From UBA4661 sp002405405 (GTDB lineage Bacteria; Bacteroidota; Ignavibacteria; Kapaibacteriales; UBA4661): 14,004 bases of DNA. The position numbers and the translations under genes were made by a program. Below the pieces are notes generated by a model. It was not told where the DNA came from. It was given only the letters and a program-made list of their open reading frames with translations, and did not search any database. The stretch covers positions 1 through 14,004 of the forward strand of contig DAIUAL010000078.1 of NCBI GenBank assembly GCA_036847245.1, read 5' to 3'. Below, one piece after another: positions 5,984 through 14,004 of this stretch (within the stretch, counting starts at the first letter, position 1; each line of letters opens with the position of its first letter).

Positions 5984-8218
5984 ATGCACATAATAACCTT
6001 ACTTACACAACGCAAAACAACATATCTCGTTCGGATAGCCATATTTTTGCTCACAACGATTGTGGTGTGGTGTGTTATGTATGTTTTGATTGTGATCGCT
6101 AGTGCATCTGCCGATAATCCTTTGCGTATTGCCGATGCCAAGCATTTTGCTACACAGCAAAAGAACATTCGCCTCGATGCCAATACACTGCAATCGCCAC
6201 AATCCTCATCAGTACTTTTCAATGAATTTGGAACAATGCTGTCGCTCACGCATTCCGGTTGGAAATTTCATGCGGGCGATTCGATGACATGGCGAATGAA
6301 TTCCTATAATGATTCGGCATGGCAAATCGTGGCTTCCACAGAACGCGCACTCTATGCACCGGCATTGTTGGCGACGCAATTCGGTTGGTATCGATTACCT
6401 ATCTATGTTGATTCTTCAATGGTAGGTCAGCATATTGCCTTTGCTCTACAAGGATTTCGATTTTACGAAATTGCATGGCTTGGACTGCCTACAATGGAGA
6501 TGTATTGCAATGGACAGCTCATCGGAGCACTTGGCAAACCCTCGCTTGACAGAGCGCAAGAAATCGAACCGGATTTTCGTACACATTATAATTGCTCATA
6601 CATTCTGCCACAACAAGTCGGTATGTGTGTACTGGCAATTCGTGTTTCTCTTCGTGCAACGCAAGCTTTTGCAGATCAGGTGCAGAGAGTTGGTGGAGAA
6701 ATTCTCACGGAGAATACCGGATTCAGTATCGCTATTGGGCTTCCCGAAAGTGCTGAGAAGATCAAAGCTATACGACAATTTGAAACATATTTAATTGTGT
6801 TTTGTACTGCTGTACCAGGTATTATCGGTATTCTTCATGCAATTATTTTTGTGCTCTATCGCCAAAATACTTTGCATTTGCACTTGGCTTTACATGCGTT
6901 ATTTGGTATGCTCTTTGGCATTACGAACATTATTCGTGTTAATGCTTTTTCAGTGTCGTCTATTGTTGCAAATATTAATCTTCAAGCAAATTCATTGCTG
7001 TATTCATTGATTTGGATCAGTTTAATTCTTAGTGTGTATTCTTTAACAAGAAAGAGCATCCCCCTTATTGCATGGCTTGGCGCATATATTCTTCTTCTCT
7101 TAAGAATACTCATTGTTACATTTCATTTTGTACACGCAGCACAATTAATGGCTTACATTGCTATAGTGCAAAATATGACAAATGTGCTCGGGGGCATCTT
7201 GGTACTATCGGAAATTATCAGTGCAATTCGCAAGGGACAACGCGAAGATTATATCATTCTTTTCGGTATGATCGTATTGCTTGTGGGTATGTTCGTTGAT
7301 ATGTTTTTCTTGGGGCGTTTCTCATTGAGTGGTGTTGAGCGCGAGCCATACATCTTCATCGGAACCTACTTTGCCTTCTTCATTGCCATGCCTTTATCGA
7401 TGGCGGTCTTGATTGCGTATCGTAGTGCCAACAATACCATACGCATTGCGCGCTTCAATGATGAATTGCGTGCGCAAGTTGCCGAACAAACACAAGAGCT
7501 AACCATTGCCAATGAAACACTCAAGCGTCTCAATACCGAGAAGAATGAGTTTTTGGGAATCGCTGCCCATGATCTTAAGAATCCACTCTCGGCAATTATG
7601 AGTTATGCTTCGCTTATGACAGAGCCTGCTTTCTCCTCACAAGTGCCGAAGTATGCTCAGATTATTCAAGAATCAACCGAACGCATGAGCAGACTGATCA
7701 ATCATTTACTTGATGTAAATGCTATTGAGTCCGGTAAAAATTTTCTGACATCATCAGACTTCGATATTGTTGAACTTACACGCAATATTGTCTTGTTGAA
7801 TTCGGTACAATATGAACGCAAGCAACAAATTGTTTTACTTGATACCGATAACATTGAGGTGCTGAGCGTGCACTGCGATCGTAATGCGTGTATTCAAATC
7901 ATTGAAAATCTTTTTTCTAATGCAATCAAATATGCACCGATTGCAAGCACCATTCGCATAAGTATTGTTCAGCAAGATGCTGTTGCAAGTATTGCCGTTG
8001 AGAATGAGGGGCAAGGGATTCATCCCGATGAGGTGCCAATGCTCTTTCAGAAGTTTACCAAACTTTCTGCTCGACCTACCGGAAATGAAGATTCAACGGG
8101 TTTAGGACTTGCTATCGTCAAGCTTTTAGCAGAGCAAATGCAATGCACGATTCGATACGAAGGTGCTTATGGTATACGTTCAGTGTTTATCTTTGAAATT
8201 CCTCTAACAAATGCCTAA
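5984..8218 (+). CDS. Sensor histidine kinase with 7TMR-DISM-like membrane region
   Basis: A 744-residue membrane sensor kinase. One N-terminal helix (about 14-40) leads to a periplasmic region (41-265). Its WRMNSYNDSAWQ and following strands resemble the galactose-binding-like jellyroll of glycosidases, suggesting carbohydrate or small-ligand sensing. About seven hydrophobic helices follow (267-480), as in 7TMR-DISM receptors, then a coiled-coil linker (about 490-520). The kinase core has the H box AAHDLKNPLSAI (phospho-acceptor H529), N box ENLFSNAIKY (641-650), G1 VENEGQGI (672-679), F box LFQKFTKLS and G2 GLGLAIVK (706-713). G1 has Asn where many kinases have Asp, a known variant. No receiver domain and no response regulator gene is nearby, so the partner is elsewhere. 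It lies 15 nt downstream of the MEMO gene and is probably co-transcribed with it. Confidence 0.93.
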   Translation: MHIITLLTQRKTTYLVRIAIFLLTTIVVWCVMYVLIVIASASADNPLRIADAKHFATQQKNIRLDANTLQSPQSSSVLFNEFGTMLSLTHSGWKFHAGDSMTWRMNSYNDSAWQIVASTERALYAPALLATQFGWYRLPIYVDSSMVGQHIAFALQGFRFYEIAWLGLPTMEMYCNGQLIGALGKPSLDRAQEIEPDFRTHYNCSYILPQQVGMCVLAIRVSLRATQAFADQVQRVGGEILTENTGFSIAIGLPESAEKIKAIRQFETYLIVFCTAVPGIIGILHAIIFVLYRQNTLHLHLALHALFGMLFGITNIIRVNAFSVSSIVANINLQANSLLYSLIWISLILSVYSLTRKSIPLIAWLGAYILLLLRILIVTFHFVHAAQLMAYIAIVQNMTNVLGGILVLSEIISAIRKGQREDYIILFGMIVLLVGMFVDMFFLGRFSLSGVEREPYIFIGTYFAFFIAMPLSMAVLIAYRSANNTIRIARFNDELRAQVAEQTQELTIANETLKRLNTEKNEFLGIAAHDLKNPLSAIMSYASLMTEPAFSSQVPKYAQIIQESTERMSRLINHLLDVNAIESGKNFLTSSDFDIVELTRNIVLLNSVQYERKQQIVLLDTDNIEVLSVHCDRNACIQIIENLFSNAIKYAPIASTIRISIVQQDAVASIAVENEGQGIHPDEVPMLFQKFTKLSARPTGNEDSTGLGLAIVKLLAEQMQCTIRYEGAYGIRSVFIFEIPLTNA

Positions 8219-8244
8219 ATATTCTTGTTTCTATCTTCGATTGT

Positions 8245-9084
8245 ATGAGCTTTCATAGCACACTTTCCGTTCGTATTAGCACATTATCTTCTAAACATGT
8301 CACTGACCCTTCCTGTCAGGTTGGACTATGTGTCGGTTTAGATACCTCATGCGATAAATTGCCTCCCGAATTTCCAGCCACAGTTGAGGGAATGCTTGAA
8401 TTCAATCGCATGGTGATTAATGCAACAGCCGATTACGCCGCAGCCTACAAAATTAACTCTGCATTTTATGAGCAATATGGCACAAAAGGCTGGGCATGTA
8501 TGGAGCAAACAGTTGCTATGATTCCTGAAGGAATACTTTCAATTCTTGATGCAAAGCGCGGCGATATCGGAAATACTTCAACTGCATATGCAGAAGCATT
8601 TTTTTCGGCAATGAATGTTTCCGCACTTACGGTAGCTCCATACATGGGGTTTGATTCAGTGGAGCCTTTTTTGCGATTTACCGATAAATATACTTTCGTC
8701 TTAGCATTGACTTCAAACCAAGGTGCTTTTGATTTTCAATATTTCACAAATACCGATGGCGAACCTTTATACAAAGCGGTCATTAAAAAAGTCGCCTCTT
8801 GGTCGTCCTCCAATAATGTGGGTTTTGTCGTAGGAGCTACCAAACCCGAAGACCTTGCTGAAATTCGTGCCCTGATACCGTCTGCGTGCTTATTAATCCC
8901 CGGTGTGGGTGCGCAGGGTGGCGATGTCGCGGCAGTACTCAAAGCAAATAGCAATCAGCCCGCATTAATCATTGTTTCAAGGGGAATTATCTATGCTGAT
9001 AAGGGGCATTATACAACGCATAAGGAAGCCATACGTGCTTCCGCTGAGCAGTACTATCGAATCTTTACGGAGCGTGTGGTCTAA
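8245..9084 (+). CDS. pyrF: Orotidine 5'-phosphate decarboxylase
   Basis: A 279-residue enzyme catalysing the last step of UMP synthesis, decarboxylation of OMP. The catalytic Asp-Lys-Asp set is in LDAKRGDIGNTS (D102, K104, D107). Upstream are VGLD (30-33) and the YKIN strand with K69; downstream are APYMGFDSV, PGVGAQGGD and VSRGIIYA with the phosphate-binding Arg. Length and the DAKRGDIGNTS form fit the longer (type 2) PyrF group found in Bacteroidota, Actinobacteria and others. The ATG at 8245 lies 26 nt after the kinase stop with no Shine-Dalgarno sequence. Other pyr genes are not in the window. Cytoplasmic. Confidence 0.95.
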   Translation: MSFHSTLSVRISTLSSKHVTDPSCQVGLCVGLDTSCDKLPPEFPATVEGMLEFNRMVINATADYAAAYKINSAFYEQYGTKGWACMEQTVAMIPEGILSILDAKRGDIGNTSTAYAEAFFSAMNVSALTVAPYMGFDSVEPFLRFTDKYTFVLALTSNQGAFDFQYFTNTDGEPLYKAVIKKVASWSSSNNVGFVVGATKPEDLAEIRALIPSACLLIPGVGAQGGDVAAVLKANSNQPALIIVSRGIIYADKGHYTTHKEAIRASAEQYYRIFTERVV

Positions 9085-9092
9085 CTTCTTCG

Positions 9093-9100
9093 TATTTTTG
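9093..9100 (+). promoter_or_regulatory. Candidate -7 box (TATTTTTG) upstream of the ABC-F gene
   Basis: The 129-nt gap between pyrF and the ABC-F gene contains TATTTTTG, matching TAnnTTTG. A proper -33 TTTG at the right distance is not visible, only a GTGTGG. The gap is the widest in the co-directional series, so an internal promoter here is plausible. Nothing else is recognised in the gap. Confidence 0.25.
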
Positions 9101-9213
9101 CGGTTTCATTTTTTAACTAGTACGAACTGTTTGTTTCTTGCTGAACCCAAACAAGGACAAAGAGCAACTTTTATTCATTTATAGCCACCGTATGGTGTGC
9201 AAGGATTGGGGAA

Positions 9214-10836
9214 ATGATAACTGTTTCTAATGTTACCAAGCAATATGGCAGTAAGCTCCTCTTTGAAAATGTTACGGTAACCTTCAGTGATGGAAACCGA
9301 TACGGATTAACCGGACCCAATGGTGCAGGGAAATCAACATTTATGAAAATTCTCTATGGTGAAGAAGAATCATCAACAGGACACATAGGGGTGCCGAAGA
9401 AACTTGGTGTGTTGCGACAAGATCAATTCAAATATGATTCATATCGCATACTTGATACGGTATTGATGGGGAATGAAGCTTTGTGGGCGGCTCTTGAAGA
9501 GCGCGAGAAAATCTATAATGCACCGGAAATTACCGACGAAATGGGGATGCGCTTAGCTGAACTCGAAATGGTTGTTGCCGAAGAGAATGGCTATGTTGCA
9601 GAGCAAGAAGCCGCTGAAATACTCGAGGGGATTGGTATTTCTGAAGAAAAACATACGAACCCGATGAGTTCGCTTCCAACCGATCTAAAATTCCGTGTGT
9701 TGTTGGCACAAGCTCTGTTTGGAGGACCTGAGGCATTACTTCTCGACGAGCCGACGAACTATCTGGATTTGGGTTCGATTAAGTGGCTTGAAGATCGGTT
9801 GTTACAGTATCGCGGTACATTGGTTGTTATCTCTCACGATAAACACTTCCTTAACACTGTATGTACCCATATCGCTGATATTGATTACGAAACGATTATC
9901 ATCTACCCCGGTGATTATGATAACATGGTGGCAGCAAAAGTTGCAACACGTTCACGGATTGAAGCAGAGAATAAGGAGAAATCAAAGAAAGTTGCACAAC
10001 TGCAAGAATTTGTCGCACGCTTTGCCGCCGGTACACGTTCCAGTCAAGTACAATCACGCAAAAAAGAAATTGGTCGGTTGGAGCAAACCGAACTTAAAAA
10101 ATCGAATATTCAACGACCATATATTCGCTTTGATGTCAAAAAACAATCGGGACGTGAAGTTATCGAAGCAACAGGTTTGGCAAAATCTTATGTGCAAGAT
10201 GATGGATCCACCAAAGAAGTATATACCAACTACGCAATCAGTATTGGTCGAGGAGAGCGTATTGCTGTAATCGGCAATAATGGTGTTGGTAAAAGTACAC
10301 TCCTTGGTATGCTTGCCGGTGCTGTTACACCCGATAGCGGAAGTATCAAGTACGGACACGAAGTAAGTGTCGGATATTTCCCGCAAGACTATAAGCAGGG
10401 AATTCAGCATGGACTGACTGCTCTTCGATGGTTGGAACTGTTTAAAACAGATGAAACCATTGAAGAGGTTCGTGGTTTGTTGGGGCGGATGCTTTTCAGT
10501 GGTGATCAAGCCGAAAAGCTAACAGAAAAACTGTCCGGTGGTGAGTCGGCACGACTCATTATGGCAAAATTGATGCTTGAAAAAGATAATTTTTTGATTC
10601 TTGACGAACCAACTAACCACTTGGATTTGGAGTCTGTGAATGCTCTATCAGAAGCACTCGAGAAGTACCAAGGAACATTAGTAGTGGTGAGCCATGATCG
10701 TGATTTAATTACTGATTGTGCAACACGAATTATCGAACTGACACCTGATGGCGTAGTGGATTATCTTGGCACATATGAGGAGTATCTCGACGCAGTCAAG
10801 CAGAAAAAAGCTTCTACCATACCGAAAGCAAAGTAA
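9214..10836 (+). CDS. ybiT: ABC-F family ATPase, YbiT type
   Basis: A 540-residue soluble ATPase with two ABC domains and no membrane part. ABC-F proteins act on the ribosome, regulating translation or relieving stalling or antibiotic block. Domain 1 has Walker A GPNGAGKST (34-42) and Walker B ending DEPTN (D178, E179). Its signature motif is degenerate (PMSSLPTDLKFRVLLAQALF), as I recall for E. coli YbiT. Domain 2 has GNNGVGKST (354-362), LSGGES (440-445) and DEPTNHLD (464-471). The charged linker at about residues 245-310 is the part that contacts the P-site tRNA in the family. The stretches NRYGL, GKSTFMKIL, LRQDQF and HFLNTVCTHIAD match YbiT closely. No antibiotic-resistance subtype features are apparent. 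The start ATG is preceded by GGGGAA. The next gene begins 28 nt downstream. Confidence 0.93.
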   Translation: MITVSNVTKQYGSKLLFENVTVTFSDGNRYGLTGPNGAGKSTFMKILYGEEESSTGHIGVPKKLGVLRQDQFKYDSYRILDTVLMGNEALWAALEEREKIYNAPEITDEMGMRLAELEMVVAEENGYVAEQEAAEILEGIGISEEKHTNPMSSLPTDLKFRVLLAQALFGGPEALLLDEPTNYLDLGSIKWLEDRLLQYRGTLVVISHDKHFLNTVCTHIADIDYETIIIYPGDYDNMVAAKVATRSRIEAENKEKSKKVAQLQEFVARFAAGTRSSQVQSRKKEIGRLEQTELKKSNIQRPYIRFDVKKQSGREVIEATGLAKSYVQDDGSTKEVYTNYAISIGRGERIAVIGNNGVGKSTLLGMLAGAVTPDSGSIKYGHEVSVGYFPQDYKQGIQHGLTALRWLELFKTDETIEEVRGLLGRMLFSGDQAEKLTEKLSGGESARLIMAKLMLEKDNFLILDEPTNHLDLESVNALSEALEKYQGTLVVVSHDRDLITDCATRIIELTPDGVVDYLGTYEEYLDAVKQKKASTIPKAK

Positions 10837-10864
10837 TGAGTTGTATTAGAAATTATGGGATTCA

Positions 10865-12397
10865 ATGATTCGACGTATCGTATTTAAATTTATTGTCTTG
10901 GTTGCTCTTATCGGTGGATGTTGTGTAAACTTCCTTTACAGTAATCCGAAGCCGAAAAAAAAAGCAGTAGTATCCAAGAAAGCACAAAGCACAAAAACTG
11001 TTGTACAATCTAACCTGCAAAAAGACTCGAAGAGAAAAGAGTCGAAGACCGCTGCATCGAAAAAAATCTCTTCGAAAGCGGGGTCGGTTGTTAAAGTTTT
11101 ATCCGAGCAAAACCTTCGCCCGGGTATACGGTATTCGCATACAATTATGCGTGGAGCCGATAAAAATAATCACTCTGTTCATATTGTTTCAGTGCAACGC
11201 TCAATTGAAGGTAACGGAATTATTGTCATGAAAGGCAAGGAACGCTACAACCAGCTAGAGCGACTTGTCGATATGGTTCCACGTTGGGATTCTATGATGG
11301 TGCAGGCGCATTCATCCGAAGTCCTCGCCGCAGTAAACGCTAATTTTTGGCGTGCCTATCTCAACAATCCTATTGGTCCTACCATTATCAATGGTCAAGT
11401 GGTGGAAATGCCCTCCTATAAGTTGTGTTCAAGCATGTTATTCGATCAATTCGGTAAGCCCTATTTCGATCGTTTTATCGTAAGTGGTGAAGTGCGATAC
11501 CCGCCACAACGAATTTTTGCGATTGAATCGGTAAATAATCGGCAATCACTTCCGGGTATTGTATTGTACAATACGTTCTACGGAACAACGGTGCCGATGA
11601 ATGTTTTTCCGACAGCTGAAGAAATTGAACATGAACTGAAAATCAATCGTACAACGGATGAAGACTCTACTGAAGCAGAGATCAAGCGTGCCGATATTGA
11701 GAAAGTACTTTTTGAGCGCAAACAAAGAGCGAGTATCGAGTATGGTTTACCGAAAGTACAAGTAGAATTTCTTGATACGCCTATGGTTAATCGCGAAGTG
11801 CGGGCAGTTGTTCGCCAACTCCGTGGCGACTCGATTTCAATTCCTGCACATGGTGTGGTATTGAGCTTTGGAAGTAATATCCCGCCTGAAAAAATTCCTG
11901 CACGTGGTGATACGATTGTGTTAGGGTTCTTTACAAATGTCCATCGCGATGTTCCTATGATGAATAGCATAAGTGGTACGCCGCGTATAGAGCGCGATTG
12001 TGTTGCTGAACATGAAGCATATATTGAGGGCTCTAAATCGAAACGATTTATCAAGCAGGGGCTTCCGAGAACAGCTATTGGTTTTTCGGCTGATGGTTCG
12101 ACTTTGTATCTTGTGGGAGTCGATGGTAAAAACAATACACAGAAAACACATGGAGCAACGTTGCAAGATATGGCAATACTTATGAAATCTCTTGGTGCAT
12201 ATCAAGCCATGAATTTGGATGGCGGGGGCTCATCAGCAATGGTCGTACGCCGTGTGCAAGAAAAAATCACCGACAGAAATACAACACAGAGTGATACTGC
12301 ATTATCTGCCCACCGCAATGTTGTGCGGATTGGCAGTGGTGTGTCACAACGACGAATTGCGGTCGGCATTGGTGTTCGGGCAAGTGTACAACGATAA
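10865..12397 (+). CDS. Exported phosphodiester glycosidase family protein (NAGPA-like)
   Basis: A 510-residue exported protein. The N-terminus has MIRR, a hydrophobic stretch and IGGCC, so it is either a lipoprotein (lipid on C19) or a cleaved secretory protein. A Lys/Ser-rich linker follows (about 28-75). The catalytic-type domain begins with NANFW (158-162, the NGGFF position of the family) and ends with PRTAIGFSADG (from 401), LVGVDG, GATLQDMAILMKSLGA and NLDGGGSSAM (450-459), the hallmark of the domain of mammalian NAGPA, which uncovers mannose-6-phosphate. Between lies LYNTFYGTTVP, as in longer bacterial members, and a charged segment (about 248-290) that looks inserted. It probably acts in the cell envelope on a phosphodiester-linked or exopolysaccharide glycan; the substrate is unknown. 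It starts 28 nt after the ABC-F stop. Confidence 0.85.
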   Translation: MIRRIVFKFIVLVALIGGCCVNFLYSNPKPKKKAVVSKKAQSTKTVVQSNLQKDSKRKESKTAASKKISSKAGSVVKVLSEQNLRPGIRYSHTIMRGADKNNHSVHIVSVQRSIEGNGIIVMKGKERYNQLERLVDMVPRWDSMMVQAHSSEVLAAVNANFWRAYLNNPIGPTIINGQVVEMPSYKLCSSMLFDQFGKPYFDRFIVSGEVRYPPQRIFAIESVNNRQSLPGIVLYNTFYGTTVPMNVFPTAEEIEHELKINRTTDEDSTEAEIKRADIEKVLFERKQRASIEYGLPKVQVEFLDTPMVNREVRAVVRQLRGDSISIPAHGVVLSFGSNIPPEKIPARGDTIVLGFFTNVHRDVPMMNSISGTPRIERDCVAEHEAYIEGSKSKRFIKQGLPRTAIGFSADGSTLYLVGVDGKNNTQKTHGATLQDMAILMKSLGAYQAMNLDGGGSSAMVVRRVQEKITDRNTTQSDTALSAHRNVVRIGSGVSQRRIAVGIGVRASVQR

Positions 12398-12417
12398 TTT
12401 TTTCAGTAAAGGAATGT

Positions 12418-13332
12418 ATGGATTCTAAACTACGTCAACTTAAACTTCGTGACCGGGTCGTGCGAGCTATGACTGCCGATGGATTTTTTCGTGTCGCGGG
12501 TATTAACAACTCTACGGCTGTACGTACCGCACAAGAAAATCATCAACTAAGTCCGCTCAATGCTGTTCTCTTGGGTCGATTGATGTCAGCAGCTTCGTTG
12601 TTGTCGTCATTTCTCAGCGGTGAGGAGCGAGTGATTCTTGAGGCAAGTGGCGCAGGACCACTTCAACATTTATATGCAGAGGCACTGCAAGTTGGCGAGG
12701 TTCGTGCCTATTCAGCGAATCCGGGTTTTATGCCTGATATTGAAGGGGCAGATGCGAATTTTCAACTATCAGATGCTTTGGGCATTGGCTTATTAAAAGT
12801 GACACGTATTCAGTATAACCAATACGAACCGACAACAGGTGTGGTAGAGTTATACAAAGGTGATATCAGTACTGATATTGCCTATTACTTGCGTATGTCC
12901 GAACAGATTCCTAGCGCGGTAGTGTTGGATGTTGTTTTTGATGATAATGGAGACATCAATAATTCTGGTGGTATCATAGCTCTAGCTATGCCTGGAGCAC
13001 CTGCATCGGCAATCAAAGAGATGCATGATGCTCTTGCTAACATGACAAAAATTTCTGAGATGATTGATGATGGCTATACTCCTGAAGAAATGCTTAGAAT
13101 TGCCATACCTTTTGAATTAATCGAAACAGAGCAAACAGCAGTAGATTTCTTCTGTCGTTGCTCATTCGATAAATTCAAAACATCCTTGAAAAATCTTGGT
13201 GCTGATGAAATTCGCGGCATGCAAGCCGATAATCACCGTGAATTAGTCTGTAAATACTGTAGTAAACAGTATTACCTTACCGATGAAGATTTCGCACAAA
13301 TGCTGTCAGAATTAAACGCACAAAAGAATTGA
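12418..13332 (+). CDS. hslO: Redox-regulated chaperone Hsp33
   Basis: A 304-residue Hsp33. This cytoplasmic holdase is switched on by oxidation: zinc is released and disulfides form at a four-cysteine site. That site is complete: CRC at C246/C248 and CKYC at C278/C281 (CxC...CxxC). The N-terminal core shows LLGRLMSAASLLSSFL and the GDISTDIAYYLRMSEQIPS segment typical of the family. The start ATG at 12418 follows AAAGGA with about 4 nt spacing, one of the few Shine-Dalgarno-like signals here. The gene begins 20 nt after the glycosidase gene and is the last of the + strand series, ending before a strong terminator. Confidence 0.96.
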   Translation: MDSKLRQLKLRDRVVRAMTADGFFRVAGINNSTAVRTAQENHQLSPLNAVLLGRLMSAASLLSSFLSGEERVILEASGAGPLQHLYAEALQVGEVRAYSANPGFMPDIEGADANFQLSDALGIGLLKVTRIQYNQYEPTTGVVELYKGDISTDIAYYLRMSEQIPSAVVLDVVFDDNGDINNSGGIIALAMPGAPASAIKEMHDALANMTKISEMIDDGYTPEEMLRIAIPFELIETEQTAVDFFCRCSFDKFKTSLKNLGADEIRGMQADNHRELVCKYCSKQYYLTDEDFAQMLSELNAQKN

Positions 13333-13352
13333 TGCTGTTGAACAAAGTGAAG

Positions 13353-13384
13353 AAAGGGGCTGATAATTTTCAGCTCTTTTTTTT
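13353..13384 (+). terminator. Intrinsic terminator after hslO
   Basis: The stem is AAAGGGGCTGA (13353-13363) pairing with TCAGCTCTTTT (13370-13380), 11 pairs with two G-U, around a 6-nt loop. A run of eight T follows (13377-13384). It sits 21 nt after the hslO stop and should end the long + strand transcription unit. Confidence 0.85.
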
Positions 13385-13508
13385 AGTGTTTAGTCGCATA
13401 ATTCCGCAATACCATAATTCATATGATAATGTGTTGCATTCTAATGATAGCTTTTGATCAGCTGATGAGTAGTTTGTTTCTCAGTCTGTTGTTAGTGTAA
13501 AATAAATT

Positions 13509-13931
13509 TTAGGATATTTCCCAGCTTTCTCCGTGGCAGGGTATATGATATATAGAAACATGCTCGTCATGCAGACCACAACGGATGGAGGTAGGATCAT
13601 AGTGTTTGCACGTGGCACACAGTGTTTCTGTTTTGATCGATGAAGAGTAATCGTTGTATCGCTTATACTGTTGCATAGCGGGATAAAACACGACAATCCA
13701 GAGTAAAAGCATGCTCCACCACCATAGTTGATCAGCATAGCCCACGCGAGTCAGACTCCACAGAACAAAGATGATGACAAAAGTTTTTAATAAGCCATAA
13801 AAGATAATACTCCCAATGGTAATGGGTGGGCTTGGTTTTTCCGTAAAGATGTGCGGGTGCAATTTTCGTTCATCGGGGGCTGAGTTGTACCAACCAAGCC
13901 GCCGAAAGAATGAAAGCATTTGTTGGTTCAT
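13509..13931 (-). CDS. Small membrane protein with C-terminal four-cysteine motif (unknown function)
   Basis: I do not recognise this family. Taking the ATG at 13931 the product is 140 residues, starting MNQQMLSFFRRLGW. Two hydrophobic helices are visible: one from ITIGSIIFYG through FVLWSL and one from WWWSMLLLWIVVFYP. After a short charged stretch the C-terminal tail has CATC, a Cys in RCGLHD and a Cys in IPCHGESW. This C-x2-C...C...C arrangement, with nearby His residues, could bind zinc. The frame stays open upstream to the window edge; another ATG at 13997 would add 22 residues rich in Ser, Tyr and Pro, so the start is uncertain. It converges with hslO. The 125-nt gap before its stop (13385-13508) shows only the 10-bp palindrome ATCAGCTGAT at 13457-13466. 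Confidence 0.6.
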   Translation of the reverse strand: MNQQMLSFFRRLGWYNSAPDERKLHPHIFTEKPSPPITIGSIIFYGLLKTFVIIFVLWSLTRVGYADQLWWWSMLLLWIVVFYPAMQQYKRYNDYSSSIKTETLCATCKHYDPTSIRCGLHDEHVSIYHIPCHGESWEIS

Positions 13932-14004
13932 AAATGAGTACGAGGGAGACGGCGAATACCATGATGAATATGGGCAAGATGATGCTGACCATGCCATGCG
14001 TAAT

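Noticed and set aside
9695..10270. 191-codon + strand frame inside the ABC-F gene
   Set aside because: Out of frame with the Walker motifs and linker of a clear ABC-F protein; composition is unlike a real protein.
10054..10509. 151-codon open frame on the minus strand inside the ABC-F gene
   Set aside because: Lies wholly antisense to a well-supported ATPase, with no recognisable motif; a shadow frame.
11578..12135. 185-codon open frame on the minus strand inside the glycosidase gene
   Set aside because: Antisense to family-typical sequence; Ser/Arg-rich composition typical of a shadow frame.
13481..13738. 85-codon minus-strand frame overlapping the four-cysteine protein
   Set aside because: Overlaps in another frame; the longer frame has coherent membrane helices and a Cys motif.

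Overview
The window is an ordinary-looking chromosomal segment from a bacterium that most likely belongs to the Bacteroidota/Chlorobiota (FCB) group. The clues are a bacterial deoxyhypusine-synthase-like gene of the type common there, a 7TMR-DISM-like sensor kinase, and the near absence of Shine-Dalgarno sequences before most genes. A few TAnnTTTG boxes of the Bacteroidota type also occur in gaps between genes. The lineage is inferred from protein families and signals, not from a marker gene. I see no tRNA or rRNA, transposon, integrase, CRISPR array, prophage or defence island.

Layout. (1) Positions 1-1875 (+): the C-terminal half of an acyl-CoA/acyl-lipid delta-9-type desaturase with a long heptad-repeat tail, then after 7 nt an MBL-fold hydrolase of the lactonase type. 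A strong 14-bp hairpin separates this pair from the convergent asd gene. (2) Positions 1958-2998 (-): aspartate-semialdehyde dehydrogenase. It is divergent from a PAP2-family phosphatase with a signal peptide (+, to 3860). (3) Positions 3864-4853 (-): a deoxyhypusine-synthase-like gene, tail-to-tail with PAP2 and split by two in-frame TAA codons. (4) Positions 5042-13332 (+): a long co-directional series made of a MEMO1/AmmeMemoRadiSam-B family protein, a membrane sensor histidine kinase, orotidine 5'-phosphate decarboxylase (pyrF), a YbiT-type ABC-F ATPase, an exported phosphodiester-glycosidase-family protein, and the redox chaperone Hsp33 (hslO). It ends in a clear intrinsic terminator. (5) Positions 13509-13931 or beyond (-): a small two-helix membrane protein with a four-cysteine tail.

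The genes do not form one pathway. They cover lysine/threonine/methionine precursor synthesis (asd), pyrimidine synthesis (pyrF), lipid and envelope functions (desaturase, PAP2, glycosidase), translation and stress protection (ABC-F, Hsp33), and sensing (histidine kinase).

The most unusual signal is three in-frame stop codons inside otherwise well-conserved proteins with no frameshift. One is a TGA exactly where the desaturase family has a conserved glycine; the other two are TAA codons five codons apart in the deoxyhypusine-synthase-like gene. They may be nonsense mutations, assembly or sequencing errors, or (least likely) recoding. The second notable signal is the apolipoprotein/LEA-like amphipathic tail fused to the desaturase. 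I found no convincing new multi-gene system.
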